A DNA stretch of 64,000 bases from Rhynchopus sp. YZ270_cl-10 (lineage: Eukaryota; Euglenozoa; Diplonemea; Diplonemida; Diplonemidae), in NCBI GenBank assembly GCA_964035575.1, contig OZ037838.1, forward strand, positions 1,984,001 through 2,048,000. Reading direction: 5' to 3'. Made by a program: the position numbers and the translations under genes. Under the pieces are notes generated by a model that did not search any database, was not told the DNA's origin, and worked only from the letters and a program-made list of their open reading frames with translations. Shown in pieces: positions 1 through 11,400 of this stretch; within the stretch, counting starts at the first letter, position 1; the number at the start of each line of letters is the position of its first letter.

Positions 1-1425
1 TGTGTCGGTGCCGCACTCACCTTCACAGGCTACTTCTTCCTCAACAAAGCCGCCACAGGCTGGGACACACCCTTCCCCGCTCTGCTGCTGCTCTGCTGGA
101 TGTGGGGGAACGGCTCCTCGTACTACAATACTGTCGCAGTGTCGACCAGCATAAAGAACTTTCCACACCACCGCGGGATGATCACCGGGTTGATGGCCTC
201 CTTTTTTGGCCTCAGTGCGAGTGTGCTGCTGCAGTTCTATTTTGTGTTTTTCAAGCCAACACCTTTGGAGGCGTCAGACGGCGTTGTTTTGGCTCCTGAG
301 GACCATGTGGTGCACGAAACGGATGGGGTGCCTGATTTTTTGCTGTTTCTTGGTATTGCTTCAGCGTGTGTTGGGCTGGTGGCCGTGGTGTTCGTGTCGC
401 CTGCTGTGCCTGTTCAGGTGTCGGGCGCTGTGTCACGCAGACTGCGTGCCGCGTACGTTATCATTCTCTCTACTGCTGCAGTGCTGCTCGCTGCTGCCAT
501 CTACACCGCTGCTGAAGACGAAGGGCAAGGTGGCGGCACACCTGTCGAGATCGCTGTGCTCTGCGTGATGATGTTCCTGCTCGGCACCCTCGGCCTCCTC
601 CCGTTCCGCGCAGATCCACAGGTTGCAGTCACAGAAGAAGCAGCAACAACTTCCTGCAGCAAGACGTGCCTGCGTCCGAGCGAGGTCTTCCGAAGGGTAG
701 AGTTTTGGTGTCTCTTCGGCGCGTTGCTGCCCACTATGGGTGGCGGGTTGATGGTTCTGAACAATGTTGCGCAGATGGCGCGGGCACGTGGGTACGGCAA
801 TATCAGCGCAGTTCTGGTGCAGCTGATGTCGGTGTGCAACTGCTGCGCACGGCTTGCGATCGGCGCAGCTTCGGACGGTCTAGGGAAGCGCGTCTCGCGG
901 ACAGTCTTCTTCTGCGGGGTTCTGTTCCTGACGGTGTGCGCACAGCTGGTGCTCCTCATCCCTGTCGACTTTGCAATGATTCTCGGCAGCTGTGTTGCTG
1001 CCTTCGCTTACGGTTCCGCCTGGGCCATTTTCCCACCACTCATCTCTGAGCTCTTTGGCCTGCAGTACCTGGCAACGCTGTACTCCGTTACCGTAGTCTC
1101 TGCGTGCCTCGGGTCGCTCATCTTTTCCACCCTCATTGCATCTGCAGTGTACGAAGAACATCAGGACCCCAGTGGCGACTGCTACGGTGATGTCTGCTAC
1201 CGCCTTACGCATACTATAGTCGCGATTTCAGCCAGTGTGGGGCTTGTCTTCGCATGTGTCCTTTGGCATCGTACACGAGACCACGGCATGCAGCTGTTGC
1301 CTATGGATGACGAAGAGAGGCGAGAAGGCAGAGCTGCTTCAGAGAGTGACACCCTGCTTGACGAAACGCTTGCGACAGTCAAGGTTTCGGAGGGTACTGC
1401 AAGGAATGTGCTTCTCGCAACCTAA
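1..1425 (+). CDS. MFS transporter, nodulin-like family (5' end outside window)
   Basis: The frame is open from base 1 to a TAA at 1423-1425 (474 residues seen), so the N-terminus lies outside the window. The first visible part has the pattern G-N-G-S-S-Y-Y-N-T followed by N-F-P-H-H-R-G-M-I-T-G-L, which matches the loop and helix of nodulin-like major facilitator proteins. After a central hydrophilic loop (about residues 190-230) a second half starts with the F-W-C-L-F and G-G-G-L-M-V-L-N-N signature typical of the C-terminal six-helix bundle, then an A-S-D-G-L-G-K-R loop. At least nine hydrophobic helices are visible. Known relatives are polytopic membrane carriers for small solutes; the substrate cannot be read from sequence. 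The charged C-terminal tail (after about residue 420) is probably cytoplasmic. Good coding character and no breaks. Confidence 0.88.
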   Translation, partial: CVGAALTFTGYFFLNKAATGWDTPFPALLLLCWMWGNGSSYYNTVAVSTSIKNFPHHRGMITGLMASFFGLSASVLLQFYFVFFKPTPLEASDGVVLAPEDHVVHETDGVPDFLLFLGIASACVGLVAVVFVSPAVPVQVSGAVSRRLRAAYVIILSTAAVLLAAAIYTAAEDEGQGGGTPVEIAVLCVMMFLLGTLGLLPFRADPQVAVTEEAATTSCSKTCLRPSEVFRRVEFWCLFGALLPTMGGGLMVLNNVAQMARARGYGNISAVLVQLMSVCNCCARLAIGAASDGLGKRVSRTVFFCGVLFLTVCAQLVLLIPVDFAMILGSCVAAFAYGSAWAIFPPLISELFGLQYLATLYSVTVVSACLGSLIFSTLIASAVYEEHQDPSGDCYGDVCYRLTHTIVAISASVGLVFACVLWHRTRDHGMQLLPMDDEERREGRAASESDTLLDETLATVKVSEGTARNVLLAT

Positions 1426-1461
1426 GAGGGGGTAGGGGGAAGGGGGGGAAAGGGGGGGGTT
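1426..1461 (+). other. G-run tract just after the transporter stop
   Basis: Immediately after the stop codon the + strand has four successive runs of five to eight G separated by one to three bases, then a T run. It is a likely G-quadruplex former in the transporter 3' UTR or the intergenic RNA. No function can be shown from sequence. Confidence 0.6.
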
Positions 1462-2091
1462 TTTTGTGGTGATGACGAAAAAGGATTGCCAGAAACAGAG
1501 ACTGTTTTTCTGGTTCTGCAAGCAGTCCACGGGTGGTTCTCGGGTGGTGTGTTTAGAATTTGTATTTTTTTTTTACATTGGGGAAACTGATTGTCAATTT
1601 CCCTTTCGAGCGGAACACATGTTGGCTCCTTTTCTTTTATTACGTTGCGCACAGTGCCTCTACGTTCATATACAGTTGCAGAATTCTCATATTCCTGCAA
1701 CGTTTGCAGCGCTCCCTATCGAGGGTGAACCGCACACAAGCACGTTTGGATGCGCAGTGTGGCAAAATACCCATCTTTCCAGATTTCCCCGTTTTAGAAT
1801 CAACAGAGTGTTAACCCTAATTTTTTTTGCGTACGAATCGAAAATCCCAGAACAGAGTTCTACACTATTTTGTTTGCACTGCGACACTGCAAGTCTGTCC
1901 ATGTTTTACGATAAAAGAGTGAAGTACTCCACTAAAGAAATCGAGCAAAATGTGGTGAACTCGTCAGTGCCCGCTTGCGAAAGTGAATTTTACTTTACAA
2001 ATAATGTACCATTACGAGGCACATTCACATGGTACAAGTCTTCTTCCTAAAAGATTTGAACTTGGAACCATCCTTCAGGTATGGTGCAGCC
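1462..2091. other. Intergenic DNA between transporter and duplicated block
   Basis: AT-rich, with several T-runs (for example near 1566) that could serve as pyrimidine tracts. No convincing gene: the open frames have no recognisable domain. It holds one copy of a dispersed repeat (1702-1777). Confidence 0.5.
1702..1777 (+). repeat. Dispersed repeat, copy 1 (second copy at 10988-11064)
   Basis: About 75 bp, including GTGAACCGCACACAAGCACG and GCAGTGTGGCAAAATACCC, recurs at 10988-11064 with a few substitutions. The first copy sits upstream of receptor copy 1, the second downstream of receptor copy 2. Too short to classify. Confidence 0.7.
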
Positions 2092-2730
2092 TTCCTGCTT
2101 GGCCTTCCTGAGATTTACAAATTGCGTGTTTTTCTTCAATATTGCTTCATTTTTTGTATGTTACGTTTCGATACCAATTTACCGTGTGGCATTATGCGTT
2201 GTGAAAAACTGATGGGACAAACGAAAGCTCGTTCAGTGAAGGTGTTTCAGATGTGCACGAGAGGCACGTTTATGTTTCAACATTTTTTTAAAGTTTTTTC
2301 TGTTGTCTCGACAAATCAGTTTCTAATTTTTTGTGTTGACCAGGATACATTAGTCCCTGGTTATGGTACTATTGTTTGTTTGTTTTGCTCTGCCAGAGTG
2401 GCAGCACTTGGCCTGTTCGGGTTTACGGTTGTGTTTGGCAAAGGCACATTCATCAACTCAAGCTTTATTAAATTAAAGGACACAGCCTGCATACTTTCCT
2501 GCAACTTAGGCACAGTCAGCACACCCCAGTGTGGCCATTGTCCTTCGTTTTTGTGATATGCAGAAACGTGTGGGGAGCTCTCCTGAGTTCATCCACATCC
2601 AATATTCACGTCTGTTGCTACCTTATTTGTTTCTTGTTCCCGAACCGGTCTGTTTGCTCCCCATCAGGCGATAGGCTTCCACTCCCGAATGGGATGGGTT
2701 GCCATGTGCGTGACTTTTATGCTTGGTTAT
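2092..2730 (+). repeat. Segmental duplication upstream of receptor copy 1 (partner 19187-19783)
   Basis: This block is nearly identical to 19187-19783 upstream of receptor copy 3, differing by scattered substitutions and small indels. One 12-bp deletion keeps a 130-residue open frame, but the protein is cysteine-rich with no known domain and I do not call it a gene. The duplication shows that the receptor gene was copied together with its upstream region. Confidence 0.85.
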
Positions 2731-2900
2731 TTGTCCACAAGAGTCGCTCAAATGAAAGAACGTGTGTTTTGCTTTTCCCACTTCCCCACAAAGTCCTGGC
2801 AATGTTGTCCCACGTACTTTCTCTTCAGCATCTGCATCGCAGCATCATCCCACATACGTTGCCTTATCTTGCTCCTCACCACATCACACATCCCCAGACA

Positions 2901-2931
2901 CTCACTCTCTTCCCTTTTCTGTACACCTCAG
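2901..2931 (+). promoter_or_regulatory. Putative splice-acceptor: pyrimidine tract and CAG before receptor copy 1
   Basis: A C/T-rich stretch (CTCTCTTCCCTTTTCTG) ends in CCTCAG, and the ATG at 2936 follows after only four bases (AACA). In trans-splicing protists such a tract plus the first AG marks the 5' end of the mature mRNA. It supports the start at 2936 rather than the upstream in-frame codons, which would lie before the acceptor. An ordinary intron acceptor cannot be excluded. Confidence 0.6.
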
Positions 2932-2935
2932 AACA

Positions 2936-5563
2936 ATGGCGACATGCGGGATCCAGTCGCTGACAGTGTTGCTGTGTGTGGTGCTGATTCTGTCGACAGG
3001 TGCGATCATCGGTGGCTTCACTCTGTCAACATGGGACGACCTTCTGGAGAAGGCACGTGACACAGGTGACGAGGGCTTCGGGATGTGTCTCGACAGTGGT
3101 ACGGCGGACATTGAAACGGTCTCGGCACGCTACCTGCGCTCCGTCCTTGGCAACGTGGACACGGCGGTGCTGGAGTACCTGAAGGTGCCTGAGCAGCTGA
3201 TGATGTCTGTTGCCAACCTGGCGAAGGCACACCACCCAGACGTCAGCACGAGCCCCGCCTTTATGACGAATATCATGCGTCCTGCACTTATATCCAATTT
3301 CAAGGCTGGTGCTGACGTTGGGCTTGCCTTCCTCGAATACGAAGTGTACCCGTGGAGTCCGGCACATCCTGTTCCTTGGAAAATGTCAGAAGGGTACGCA
3401 GGCAGGGGCGCGCGGACCAGGATCGCACCGTTGAGTACATCGGGAGGTATCTTGCCGACGAACGGCACGAAGGTTCTCATGTTATTAGAACTGCTAGACC
3501 CGGTGACGCTGCAGCCAGGGCAATCGGACATCGTCATCTTTACCGAAGTGAACGACGTGGGAGTCTTGAAGTATCCCTCAGAACCGTGCAACCAGCTACC
3601 AGACTACAACAAAGGCGAGGTCAAGGGAATGTGCTTCTATCCCATTGCTATGCTCGAACCCCCGGGTTCCCAAGCCTTTCTTGAACAGCAACGCGGGCTC
3701 CACAACTTGGGTGCTGACGATCCGCCCATAAACCCTGCAGAGACGTTTGTCTACTCACCCGCGAATGCACGCTGGGATAGCATGTCATGGGCTGTCAGCT
3801 ACACCTTCAGCCACCCAGATACGTACACGATGTACCCCAAGCAAGGCAAGCGTCTGGGTACTATCACATCCGCCGTGACTACGCAGGGAGTAACCGACGT
3901 GGTGCGTGCACAGCTGCTCCCGACCGGCACATCGCTGTACATGGTTGAAGACTCATCAGGATCAGTGGGGACACTTGTGGCGTACAACAGAGGACGGGAG
4001 CTGAGGAAGGTACGAGAAATGACCATACTTGGCATCGTGCTAGACATAGTATACAGCATGAACATAACAAACCACTCGATGGAAGACGCGACGTCGCACA
4101 TCCCCTCAGTTATTGCAGAGCACGGTCAGTTTGCGTTCACACACCAGCGGAACTACAGAGACCTTGTGGAGATGACAAAGACGTCCTTCCTGAAGTGGTC
4201 TGACTCAAACGGCACAGAGTTCTGGACAGTCACTTCGACAATTGCACACGGATCGATTTTTTGGTATTCAACTCTTCTTGTGCCGAGGGCGTCTGTGATG
4301 GAGGCGATTGATGCGTCGACGAATGCAATCCGTGCGAAGGTGTCAGCAGACCTGTCCTCTGCAGACGCACAGAAGGAGGATGCGGTGATTGTGATGGTGA
4401 TTGTGACGGCGGTTGCGGTGATCGGACTTCTTGCCATTGCTGTTGTGTTCACACGCTACATCACATTACCTCTGCTGAAGCTTGGGAGTGAGATGGCAAG
4501 TGTGGCTGTGATGGACCTGGAGGCTGTGGACACGGGCCGTGCAGTGTCTCAGCTGAGTGAAGTGGGGGTGATGCAGCGCAGCTTTGTTACCATGGTGGCG
4601 AACCTGGTGGAGTACCGGAACTACATGCCGCAAAGTGTGCTTGTCAACGACAGTGAGACAGAGGAAGAACCCACAGAATCAGCCGAGTCTGTGCGGAAGT
4701 CGCGAGTACAGGGGGGGTCTCATGGCTCATCCGATTCCCGTTGCACAGACTCGATGCACAGCTCAGAGGCGGTGCAGAACCAGAAGGCACTGCTGCGTGT
4801 GGAAGGGATGAAGAAGAAGAAGGTGTCGTTGGCACACATGAACGTCGTGGCGTGGCACGCCTTCATCAAGAAGCACAAGGACGCAGAGATGCTCTCCGCA
4901 CACGCTGGTGTGGTGGAGAGGATCCTGACAGCAGTGCAGCACAACAAGGGTGTGTGCGACACGTTTGCTGGCGACAAGATACTTGCCACCTTCAACGCCT
5001 TTGTTCCGAAGCCTTCGCACAGTGTTGCTTGTGTGAAGGCTGCACACGAAGTGGCAACAGCACTTGGTGATGTGCACAGGATCTCGTATGGCTGCACAAC
5101 AGGCGAGGCACGTGTTGGGAACATGGGTTGCAACGGGATGAAGAAGGTGTCGATTCTTTCTGAGTCGATGTCGTGGGTGGTTGTTCTTGAGCGTTGGAAC
5201 AAAATGAACGACCTGCCTGGTGTCATCGACCGCAATGTGTCACGTGATACGGAGGGACAGGTGGTGCTGCGTTGTGAAGGTGCTGTGCTGTTTAAGAAGT
5301 TGAGTGAGAATGTGCAGACTGTGTTTTCCGTACGTGGTCTGTGCAGCAGCGAAAACGAGGAGTGGATGTACCAACTGGAGTCTGCTTCAAACAACCCGCA
5401 CGCACTGTGGAACGAGGTCTTCGAGCACGTCATCAAACAGGACTTTGAGAAGGCTTCTTCTCTTCTGGAAAGCGTCGCTCAGGACCAACGCACACCTTAC
5501 GAAGAGCTTGTGGGCTACGTGGCGGCGAAGGCTTATGCACCGTTCGTTGTGATAATGCATTGA
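2936..5563 (+). CDS. Receptor-like membrane protein with HAMP and degenerate class III cyclase domain, copy 1 (intact)
   Basis: 875 residues. The start at 2936 is set by the acceptor 4 bp upstream and by identical N-termini in the other copies. Residues 7-28 form a signal anchor or first TM helix. Residues 30-480 are a long ectodomain resembling dCache-type sensor domains. TM2 is at about 482-507 (V-I-V-M-V-I-V-T-A-V-A-V-I-G-L-L), then a HAMP-like segment (508-565, starting R-Y-I-T-L-P-L-L-K-L-G). A Ser/Glu-rich linker leads to a class III nucleotidyl cyclase-like domain (630-800): T-F-A-G-D-K-I-L-A-T-F and T-G-E-A-R-V-G-N-M-G match family motifs. The first metal-binding Asp (F-x-D-I in active enzymes) is replaced in L-A-H-M-N-V-V, so the domain is probably inactive or regulatory. 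Likely a surface sensor. The only copy of three without a frameshift. Confidence 0.85.
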   Translation: MATCGIQSLTVLLCVVLILSTGAIIGGFTLSTWDDLLEKARDTGDEGFGMCLDSGTADIETVSARYLRSVLGNVDTAVLEYLKVPEQLMMSVANLAKAHHPDVSTSPAFMTNIMRPALISNFKAGADVGLAFLEYEVYPWSPAHPVPWKMSEGYAGRGARTRIAPLSTSGGILPTNGTKVLMLLELLDPVTLQPGQSDIVIFTEVNDVGVLKYPSEPCNQLPDYNKGEVKGMCFYPIAMLEPPGSQAFLEQQRGLHNLGADDPPINPAETFVYSPANARWDSMSWAVSYTFSHPDTYTMYPKQGKRLGTITSAVTTQGVTDVVRAQLLPTGTSLYMVEDSSGSVGTLVAYNRGRELRKVREMTILGIVLDIVYSMNITNHSMEDATSHIPSVIAEHGQFAFTHQRNYRDLVEMTKTSFLKWSDSNGTEFWTVTSTIAHGSIFWYSTLLVPRASVMEAIDASTNAIRAKVSADLSSADAQKEDAVIVMVIVTAVAVIGLLAIAVVFTRYITLPLLKLGSEMASVAVMDLEAVDTGRAVSQLSEVGVMQRSFVTMVANLVEYRNYMPQSVLVNDSETEEEPTESAESVRKSRVQGGSHGSSDSRCTDSMHSSEAVQNQKALLRVEGMKKKKVSLAHMNVVAWHAFIKKHKDAEMLSAHAGVVERILTAVQHNKGVCDTFAGDKILATFNAFVPKPSHSVACVKAAHEVATALGDVHRISYGCTTGEARVGNMGCNGMKKVSILSESMSWVVVLERWNKMNDLPGVIDRNVSRDTEGQVVLRCEGAVLFKKLSENVQTVFSVRGLCSSENEEWMYQLESASNNPHALWNEVFEHVIKQDFEKASSLLESVAQDQRTPYEELVGYVAAKAYAPFVVIMH

Positions 5564-7870
5564 GTTCGCGTTGTATTGTTCATAGCTCGGAAGTGAAACA
5601 GTTTTGCGAAAGCATTATTGTGTCGTGCATGTTTATTACGCGTATTTCGCTGACGTCTTGTGACAAAGCTCACAGAGACGATCATGTTTTAGTTTTACTT
5701 GATATGCCGTGGGGGATTCATGTTTACGCCCACACGGGTGGTGCTCTGCAGCTGACACTCCCTGTGGGACGTGTCTTATTGACTGTAATGTTTTTGTGTT
5801 GTTTGTGAAGTGGCTTTACAGTCACTACTCTCTGAAGAAGAGAGAATAGACATGGTGGCAACCTTCTTGTAGAGCGCTTTTGAGTGAAATGTGGTCGAGG
5901 CTGCTGCTTTCCGTCTTCAACACAAACAGGGATACGAAGTCCCACACCACAACCACGAGCTGGTTATCCTCCTTGTCTTTTCATCCCCTTTGCTATAATT
6001 CTTCGTCGGTGGCTGTAGCTGGTGGAAGCACTTCTCTTTACGTTTTCGTTTTGAGATGTGCCCCCAGTATTGCACAGCGTGAACCTAACCGTCTCAAACC
6101 CAAACCTTTGTTGTCAAACCCATTTTCCCATTGCGATTTTTTACGTTTTTATCAACAGAGTGTGTACGTTAAGATTTTTGACGAATTCCTTAGGGCATTC
6201 TACCTGGCGCACTTTCTCTGCGATGAAAAATGAATAGTCTGGATGCTTGGGCATCTGTACTTTTTCCCTGTTTTGGAGAAGCTTTCACCAGGGGTGTTTA
6301 TTCCGTCAGGCCACTACCGGGTTTTGGGTTGGGCACTGATGTTTTCTTTGTGCTTTTGGGCGGAGACTTTTCGGAATCTAGTTTTAGGACCCTCCCGAAG
6401 GACACCCCCGTTGTATCAACTTGTTACACCTCCTGTTTTGTGTTCATCTTTTGACCAGCAGGAGAATCTTTTGCAGCATTTTTCAGATTTTCATTAGCTT
6501 GCTTTTACACCTTCAGCCTTCACGTAGTGGTAAAATGGCTTATAGAAGTGGTGCCTAACAGCCCACAGCCTCGAGCACTTCTAGGCGTGGAGTGGAAGGA
6601 TAGTGTCTGTGTGGTTTTAGTGATTCCCTCCCCTCCCCCCTCGTTTATACTCTGTTACCGCATAAATGCTTTACACCTTTAAAAGGGCAGCAGTCTTTTG
6701 ACTAGTCTAGAGAGTGCGACACCTCCCTTGCGAGCTATCCGAAGCAGTAGCAGAGGTCATACTAAGGCTCTGCGCCTGATCGGGTGACGTACTTACCTTT
6801 TTTTGACTCCTTCCTGCGACACCCCAAATGGCGAGTAAAACAAAAAAGGGGGGTGGTGGAAATCATTTTGCATCATTTATAATTTTAGTTTTTTGTTCAG
6901 CCCTATTTTGCCCAATTCCAGCCGAATTACACCGAATTGCACCCCAAGTACATCTCAGGTGTTTTTGAGGTAGCTTACCAGGGGGTTACCTGTTTTGCTT
7001 GCTCAGGTGACGACGGGCTGCTCAGATACAGAAGAGAAGGTGACTCCCCGCTCCAGAAAAAGTAGTTTTTTGCAAGAGCTTGTTTACTACATCACTTTTC
7101 TTAGTTGTCAACGAGGCGAATTGTCGGTGTCATACTGCCTGGGTATGGTGCAAGCAGTGCGGGGCTTCTGTCTCGCCCTCTTTGCCCTGGTGGACACGAG
7201 TCGTCGGCAATGATATGTGCCATTGAAGTTGAGGACGTCGGTAAAACAATAATGCTGTGTCGTCAGCACCATGGATCTCCTCGAGCCTCCTCCTTGCATC
7301 TCCTCGGCGCTGTTGTTGGATGATCCTCAGGTACTGTTTAAAACACCTGCTACCTTACGATAGAGCTGTGCAAGCAAATCGTGCTCGTCGTCCCCGTCTT
7401 CACTGGCCAGGTACGCGAGGTACTGCGTCCACTCCTTGCTGAGTCACCTTCAGATCCATATACAACACTCACCGTGGAAAATTTGAGTTCAAGAGCGGTT
7501 TTGAGTTCCTCTGTGATCGGCACTTCCACACGCACTCGCTTCTGCAGAGACATAGTTGTTTTGTATTTATTTGATTTTTGTGTGGAACGCTTACAAATTA
7601 TAAATTACAAGAATGGTGACATAGGGGGGTGGGTGATGATTATCTTAATTGTTTCCCCTCTATCTGTCCAACACCACGCCGTATTTCTATACAGGGGGGC
7701 ACTACACAGTACTAATGTGACATGGTTAAAGCAAGGCAAAAAAACGGCATTTTTGCGCAATTGCACCCAATTACAGCCCACCGACACCCGGAATAAACGG
7801 TACATAATCTTATTAAATATGATGTTGAAATAGGTATTTCACGTTTAACCTTACTTCTTATCAGTTCCAT
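5564..7870. other. Intergenic DNA between receptor copies 1 and 2
   Basis: About 2.3 kb with no recognisable gene. There are C/T-rich tracts (about 6625-6650), a G-run (6845-6855) and short imperfect repeats of an AATTACACC/AATTGCACC type around 6908-6950 and 7755-7785. Open frames (for example 7381-7833) show no domain. Similarity to the receptor copy 1 flank begins only at about 7871, so the copy 2 duplication carried just about 87 bp of 5' flank. Confidence 0.5.
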
Positions 7871-7922
7871 TCCGCATACGTTGCCTTATCATGCTCCTCA
7901 CCACATCACACATCCCCAGACA

Positions 7923-7953
7923 CTCACTCTCTTCCCTTTTCTGTACACCTCAG
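7923..7953 (+). promoter_or_regulatory. Putative splice-acceptor before receptor copy 2
   Basis: Same pyrimidine tract and CAG as for copy 1, four bases before the ATG at 7958. It lies inside the duplicated 5' flank (from about 7871). Confidence 0.55.
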
Positions 7954-7957
7954 AACA

Positions 7958-10551
7958 ATGGCGACATGCGGGATCCAGTCGCTGACAGTGTTGCTGTGTG
8001 TGATGCTGATTCTGTCGACAGGTGCGATCATCGGTGGCTTCACTCTGTCAACATGGGACGACCTTCTGGAGAAGGCACGTGACACAGGTGACGAGGGCTT
8101 CGGGATGTGTCTCGACAGTGGTACGGCGGACATTGAAACGGTCTCGGCACGGTACCTGCGCTCCGTCCTTGGCAACGTGGACACGGCGGTGCTGGAGTAC
8201 CTGAAGGTTCCTGAACAGTTGATGATGTCTGTTGCCAACCTGGCGAAGGCACACCACCCAGACGTCAGCACGAGCCCCGCCTTTATGACGAACATCATGC
8301 GTCCTGCACTTATATCCAATTTCAAGGCTGGTGCTGACGCTGGGCTTGCCTTCCTCGCATACGAAGCGTACCCGTGGAGTCCGGCACATCCTGTTCCGTG
8401 GAAAATGTCAGAAGGGTACGCAGGGTGGGGCTCGCGGTGCCTGATCGCACCGTTGACTACAGCGTCAGGCATCCTACCGACGAACGGCACGAAGGTTATC
8501 TTTAAATTAGAAATGACAGACCCGGTGACGCTGCAGCCAGGGCAATCGGACATGCTCCTCTTATCCGAAGTGAACGACGTGGGAGTCTTGAAGTATCCCT
8601 CAGAACCATGCAACCATCGCCCAGACTACAGCAAAGGCGAGGTAAAGGGAATGTGCTTCTATCCCGTAGCTATGCTCGAACCCCCGGGTTCCCAAACCCA
8701 TCTCGCCCATCAACGCGAGCTCTACTACTTGGGTGCTGACGATCCACCCCTGAACCCTGCAGAGACGATAGTCTACCCGCAATGGCACGCTGGGACCACA
8801 TGTCATGGGAGATCAGCTACACCTTCAGCCACCCAGATATGTACACGATGTACCCCAAGCAAGGCAAGCGTGTGGGTACTGTAACGTCCGCCGTGACTAC
8901 GCAGGGGGTAACCGACGTGGTGCGTGCACAGCTGCTCCCGACCGGCACATCGCTGTACCTTGTTGAGGACTCATCAGGATCAGTGGGGACACTTGTGGCG
9001 TACAACAGAGGACGGGAGCTGAAGACGGTACGAGAAATGAGCTCGCTTGGCATCGTGTTAGATCTTGTGTACAGCATCAACATAACGAACCACTCAATGG
9101 AAGACGCGACGTCGCACATCCCCTCAGTGATTGCAGAGCACGGTCGGTTCGCGTTCACACACCTGCGGAATTACAGAGACCTTGTGGATATGACAAAGAC
9201 GTCTTTCCTGAAGTGGTCTGACTCAAACGGCACAGAGTTCTGGACAATCACGTCGATAATTGCACACGGATCGATTTTTTGGTATTCAACTCTTCTTGTG
9301 CCGAGGGCGTCTGTGATGGAGGCGATTGATGCGTCGACGAATGCAATCCGTGCGAAGGTGTCAGCAGACCTGTCCTCTGCAGACGCACAGAAGGAGGATG
9401 CGGTGATTGTGATGGTGATTGTGACGGCGGTTGCGGTGATCGGACTTCTTGCCATTGCTGTTGTGTTCACACGCTACATCACATCACCTCTGCTGAAGCT
9501 TGGGAGTGAGATGGCAAGTGTGGCTGTGATGGACCTGGAGGCTGTGGACACGGGCCGTGCAGTGTCTCAGCTGAGTGAAGTGGGGGTGATGCAGCGCAGC
9601 TTTGTTACCATGGTGGCGAACCTGGTGGAGTACCGTAACTACATGCCGCAGAGTGTGCTTGTCAACGACAGTGAGACAGAGGAAGTGTCAGAGACGGATT
9701 CTACACAGGGTCTGAAGTCGCAGCAGTCAGGCTTGTCCAGCGGTTCAGCTGATGCGATGCAGAACCAGAAGACACTGCTGCGTGTGGAAGGAATGAAGAA
9801 GAAGAAGGTGTCGTTGGCACACATGAACGTCGTGGCGTGGCACGCCTTCATCAAGAAGCACAAGGACGCAGAGATGCTCTCCGCACACGCTGGTGTGGTG
9901 GAGAGGATCCTGACAGCAGTGCAGCACAACAAAGGTGTGTGCGACACATTTGCTGGCGACAAGATACTTGCCACCTTCAACGCCTTTATTCCGAAGCCTT
10001 CGCACAGTGTTGCTTGTGTGAAGTCTGCACACGAAGTAGCAACAGCACTTGGTGATGATCTCAAGATCTCGTATGGCTGCACGACAGGCGAGGCACGTGT
10101 TGGGAACATGGGCTGCAACGGTATGAAGAAGGTGTCGATTCTTTCTGAGTCGATGTCATGGGTGGTTGTGCTTGAGCGTTGGAACAGAATGAACGACCTG
10201 CCTGGTGTCATCGACCGCAATGTGTCACGTGATACGGAGGGACAGGTGGTGCTGCGTTGTGAAGGTGCTGTGCTGTTTAAGAAGTTGAGTGAGAACGTGC
10301 AGACTGTGTTTTCCGTACGTGGTCTGTGCAGCAGCGAAAACGAGGAGTGGATGTACCAGCTGCTGGAGTCTGCTTCAAACAACCCGCACGCACTGTGGAA
10401 CGAGGTCTTCGAGCACATCATCAAACAGGACTTTGGGAAGGCGTCTTCTTTGCTGGACAACGTCACTCAGGACCAACGCACACCTTACGAAGAGCTTGTG
10501 GGCTATGTGGGAGAGAAGGACTATGCACCATATATTGTGTCAATGCACTAA
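7958..10551 (+). pseudogene. Receptor-like HAMP/cyclase-domain protein, copy 2 (one frameshift)
   Basis: Same architecture as copy 1: TM1, Cache-like ectodomain, TM2, HAMP, degenerate cyclase domain ending ...V-S-M-H. Relative to copies 1 and 3 there are four bases missing near 8773-8778 (codons for Y-S-P-A become Y-P-Q), which shifts the frame: the first part is open to 8884 and the rest from 8782 to the TAA at 10551. Everything else is well conserved, so the break is recent or a sequence error. The linker (E-V-S-E-T-D-S-T-Q-G-L) resembles copy 3, while the C-terminus (V-G-E-K-D-Y-A-P-Y) differs from both. The cyclase domain again lacks the first metal Asp. It could be a pseudogene or a donor for gene conversion. 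Confidence 0.82.
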
Positions 10552-10987
10552 TGACACTCGAGTTTGGGGTGCAAAGTTTTCCATAATTTTTATGCGCGGG
10601 TACACAAGCATTATTGTTATTACATCTCTCAGAATGTTATGTCAAGCGACGCTAGGGACAGTTCAGTGAACCCACGAGGGGTACAAAGGGTTGGATATCC
10701 CGTTTCAAGGTTGTGTCGACTAGACGGGAAATCTATGAGTACGCGAGAGAATTCAGAACAAAACAACACCTACCCTATCCACACTAAATTTTTATGCAAT
10801 AGCATGGCAATTTAGTGTGTTTAGGGCAGGTTTGGCCCAAAAATTTCCGTGACAAATAGTCAACAAGGAGTGTGAAATATGCACTGGTTTTCTGGGAACG
10901 CAATATTTTCTTGTGTCTAGTCCTCCGCAAGCAGAGGACATACTTTCCGGATTCGAAAGTCGAATTTCTTGTGCGAAGCGCTGCAAA

Positions 10988-11064
10988 GTTTGCAGCGCTT
11001 CGCTTTTGAGAGTGAACCGCACACAAGCACGTTTGGCTGCGCAGTGTGGCAAAATACCCATCTT
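10988..11064 (+). repeat. Dispersed repeat, copy 2 (partner 1702-1777)
   Basis: Shares GTGAACCGCACACAAGCACG and the following GTGTGGCAAAATACCCATCT with the copy near the transporter. Confidence 0.7.
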
Positions 11065-11291
11065 ACCTCTTTTGTGCTCCGCCACCGACACTCAACAAAC
11101 GGTCGAGATCTGATCAAGCGAAACGGATATATATTTTTCTTTTTTCAGAAAGTTTACACTTGCCAGACACGCAGAGACATAAGCCTCTGAGAGTGACCAG
11201 AACTGGCCTCATGAACAAAGTGACCCCGTCACAGCCAGAACGCGACTCAATTGGTCAAACGCCGAAGGAAAAGGAAGCATGCAGCATGGCG

Positions 11292-11352
11292 AAAATAATA
11301 AAACCTACATTCTTGAGCTCTTCTAAACGACGTGATTTTCATTGGACGCATC
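11292..11352 (+). repeat. Short duplicated segment, copy 1 (partner 12357-12418)
   Basis: About 60 bp running from AATAATAAAACCTACATTC to TTTCATTGGACGCATCC appears again at 12357-12418. The second copy directly abuts the SINE-like element. Confidence 0.8.
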
Positions 11353-11400
11353 CCCTTCTCCAATTCAATTCAACAACTGTAGCTTTCTCCCTCAAAATTC

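Larger units (their letters stand above)
10552..11400. other. Intergenic DNA after receptor copy 2
   Basis: No gene recognised. Contains the second copy of the 75-bp dispersed repeat (10988-11064) and the first copy of a roughly 60-bp repeat (11292-11352). A pair of inverted GCAGCGCTTCG / CGAAGCGCTGC motifs around 10974-11003 could form a hairpin. Confidence 0.5.

Noticed and set aside
2029-2556. Protein-coding gene in the duplicated block upstream of receptor copies 1 and 3
   Set aside because: The frame is similar in both copies, but the copies are so close that this is expected; no domain and no clear acceptor.
2762-2935. N-terminal extension of receptor copy 1 upstream of 2936
   Set aside because: It would lie before the putative acceptor, is absent from the other copies, and the TM1 signal anchor starts right after the 2936 ATG.
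7381-7833. 150-residue ORF between receptor copies
   Set aside because: No domain, biased composition, no related frame elsewhere in the window.
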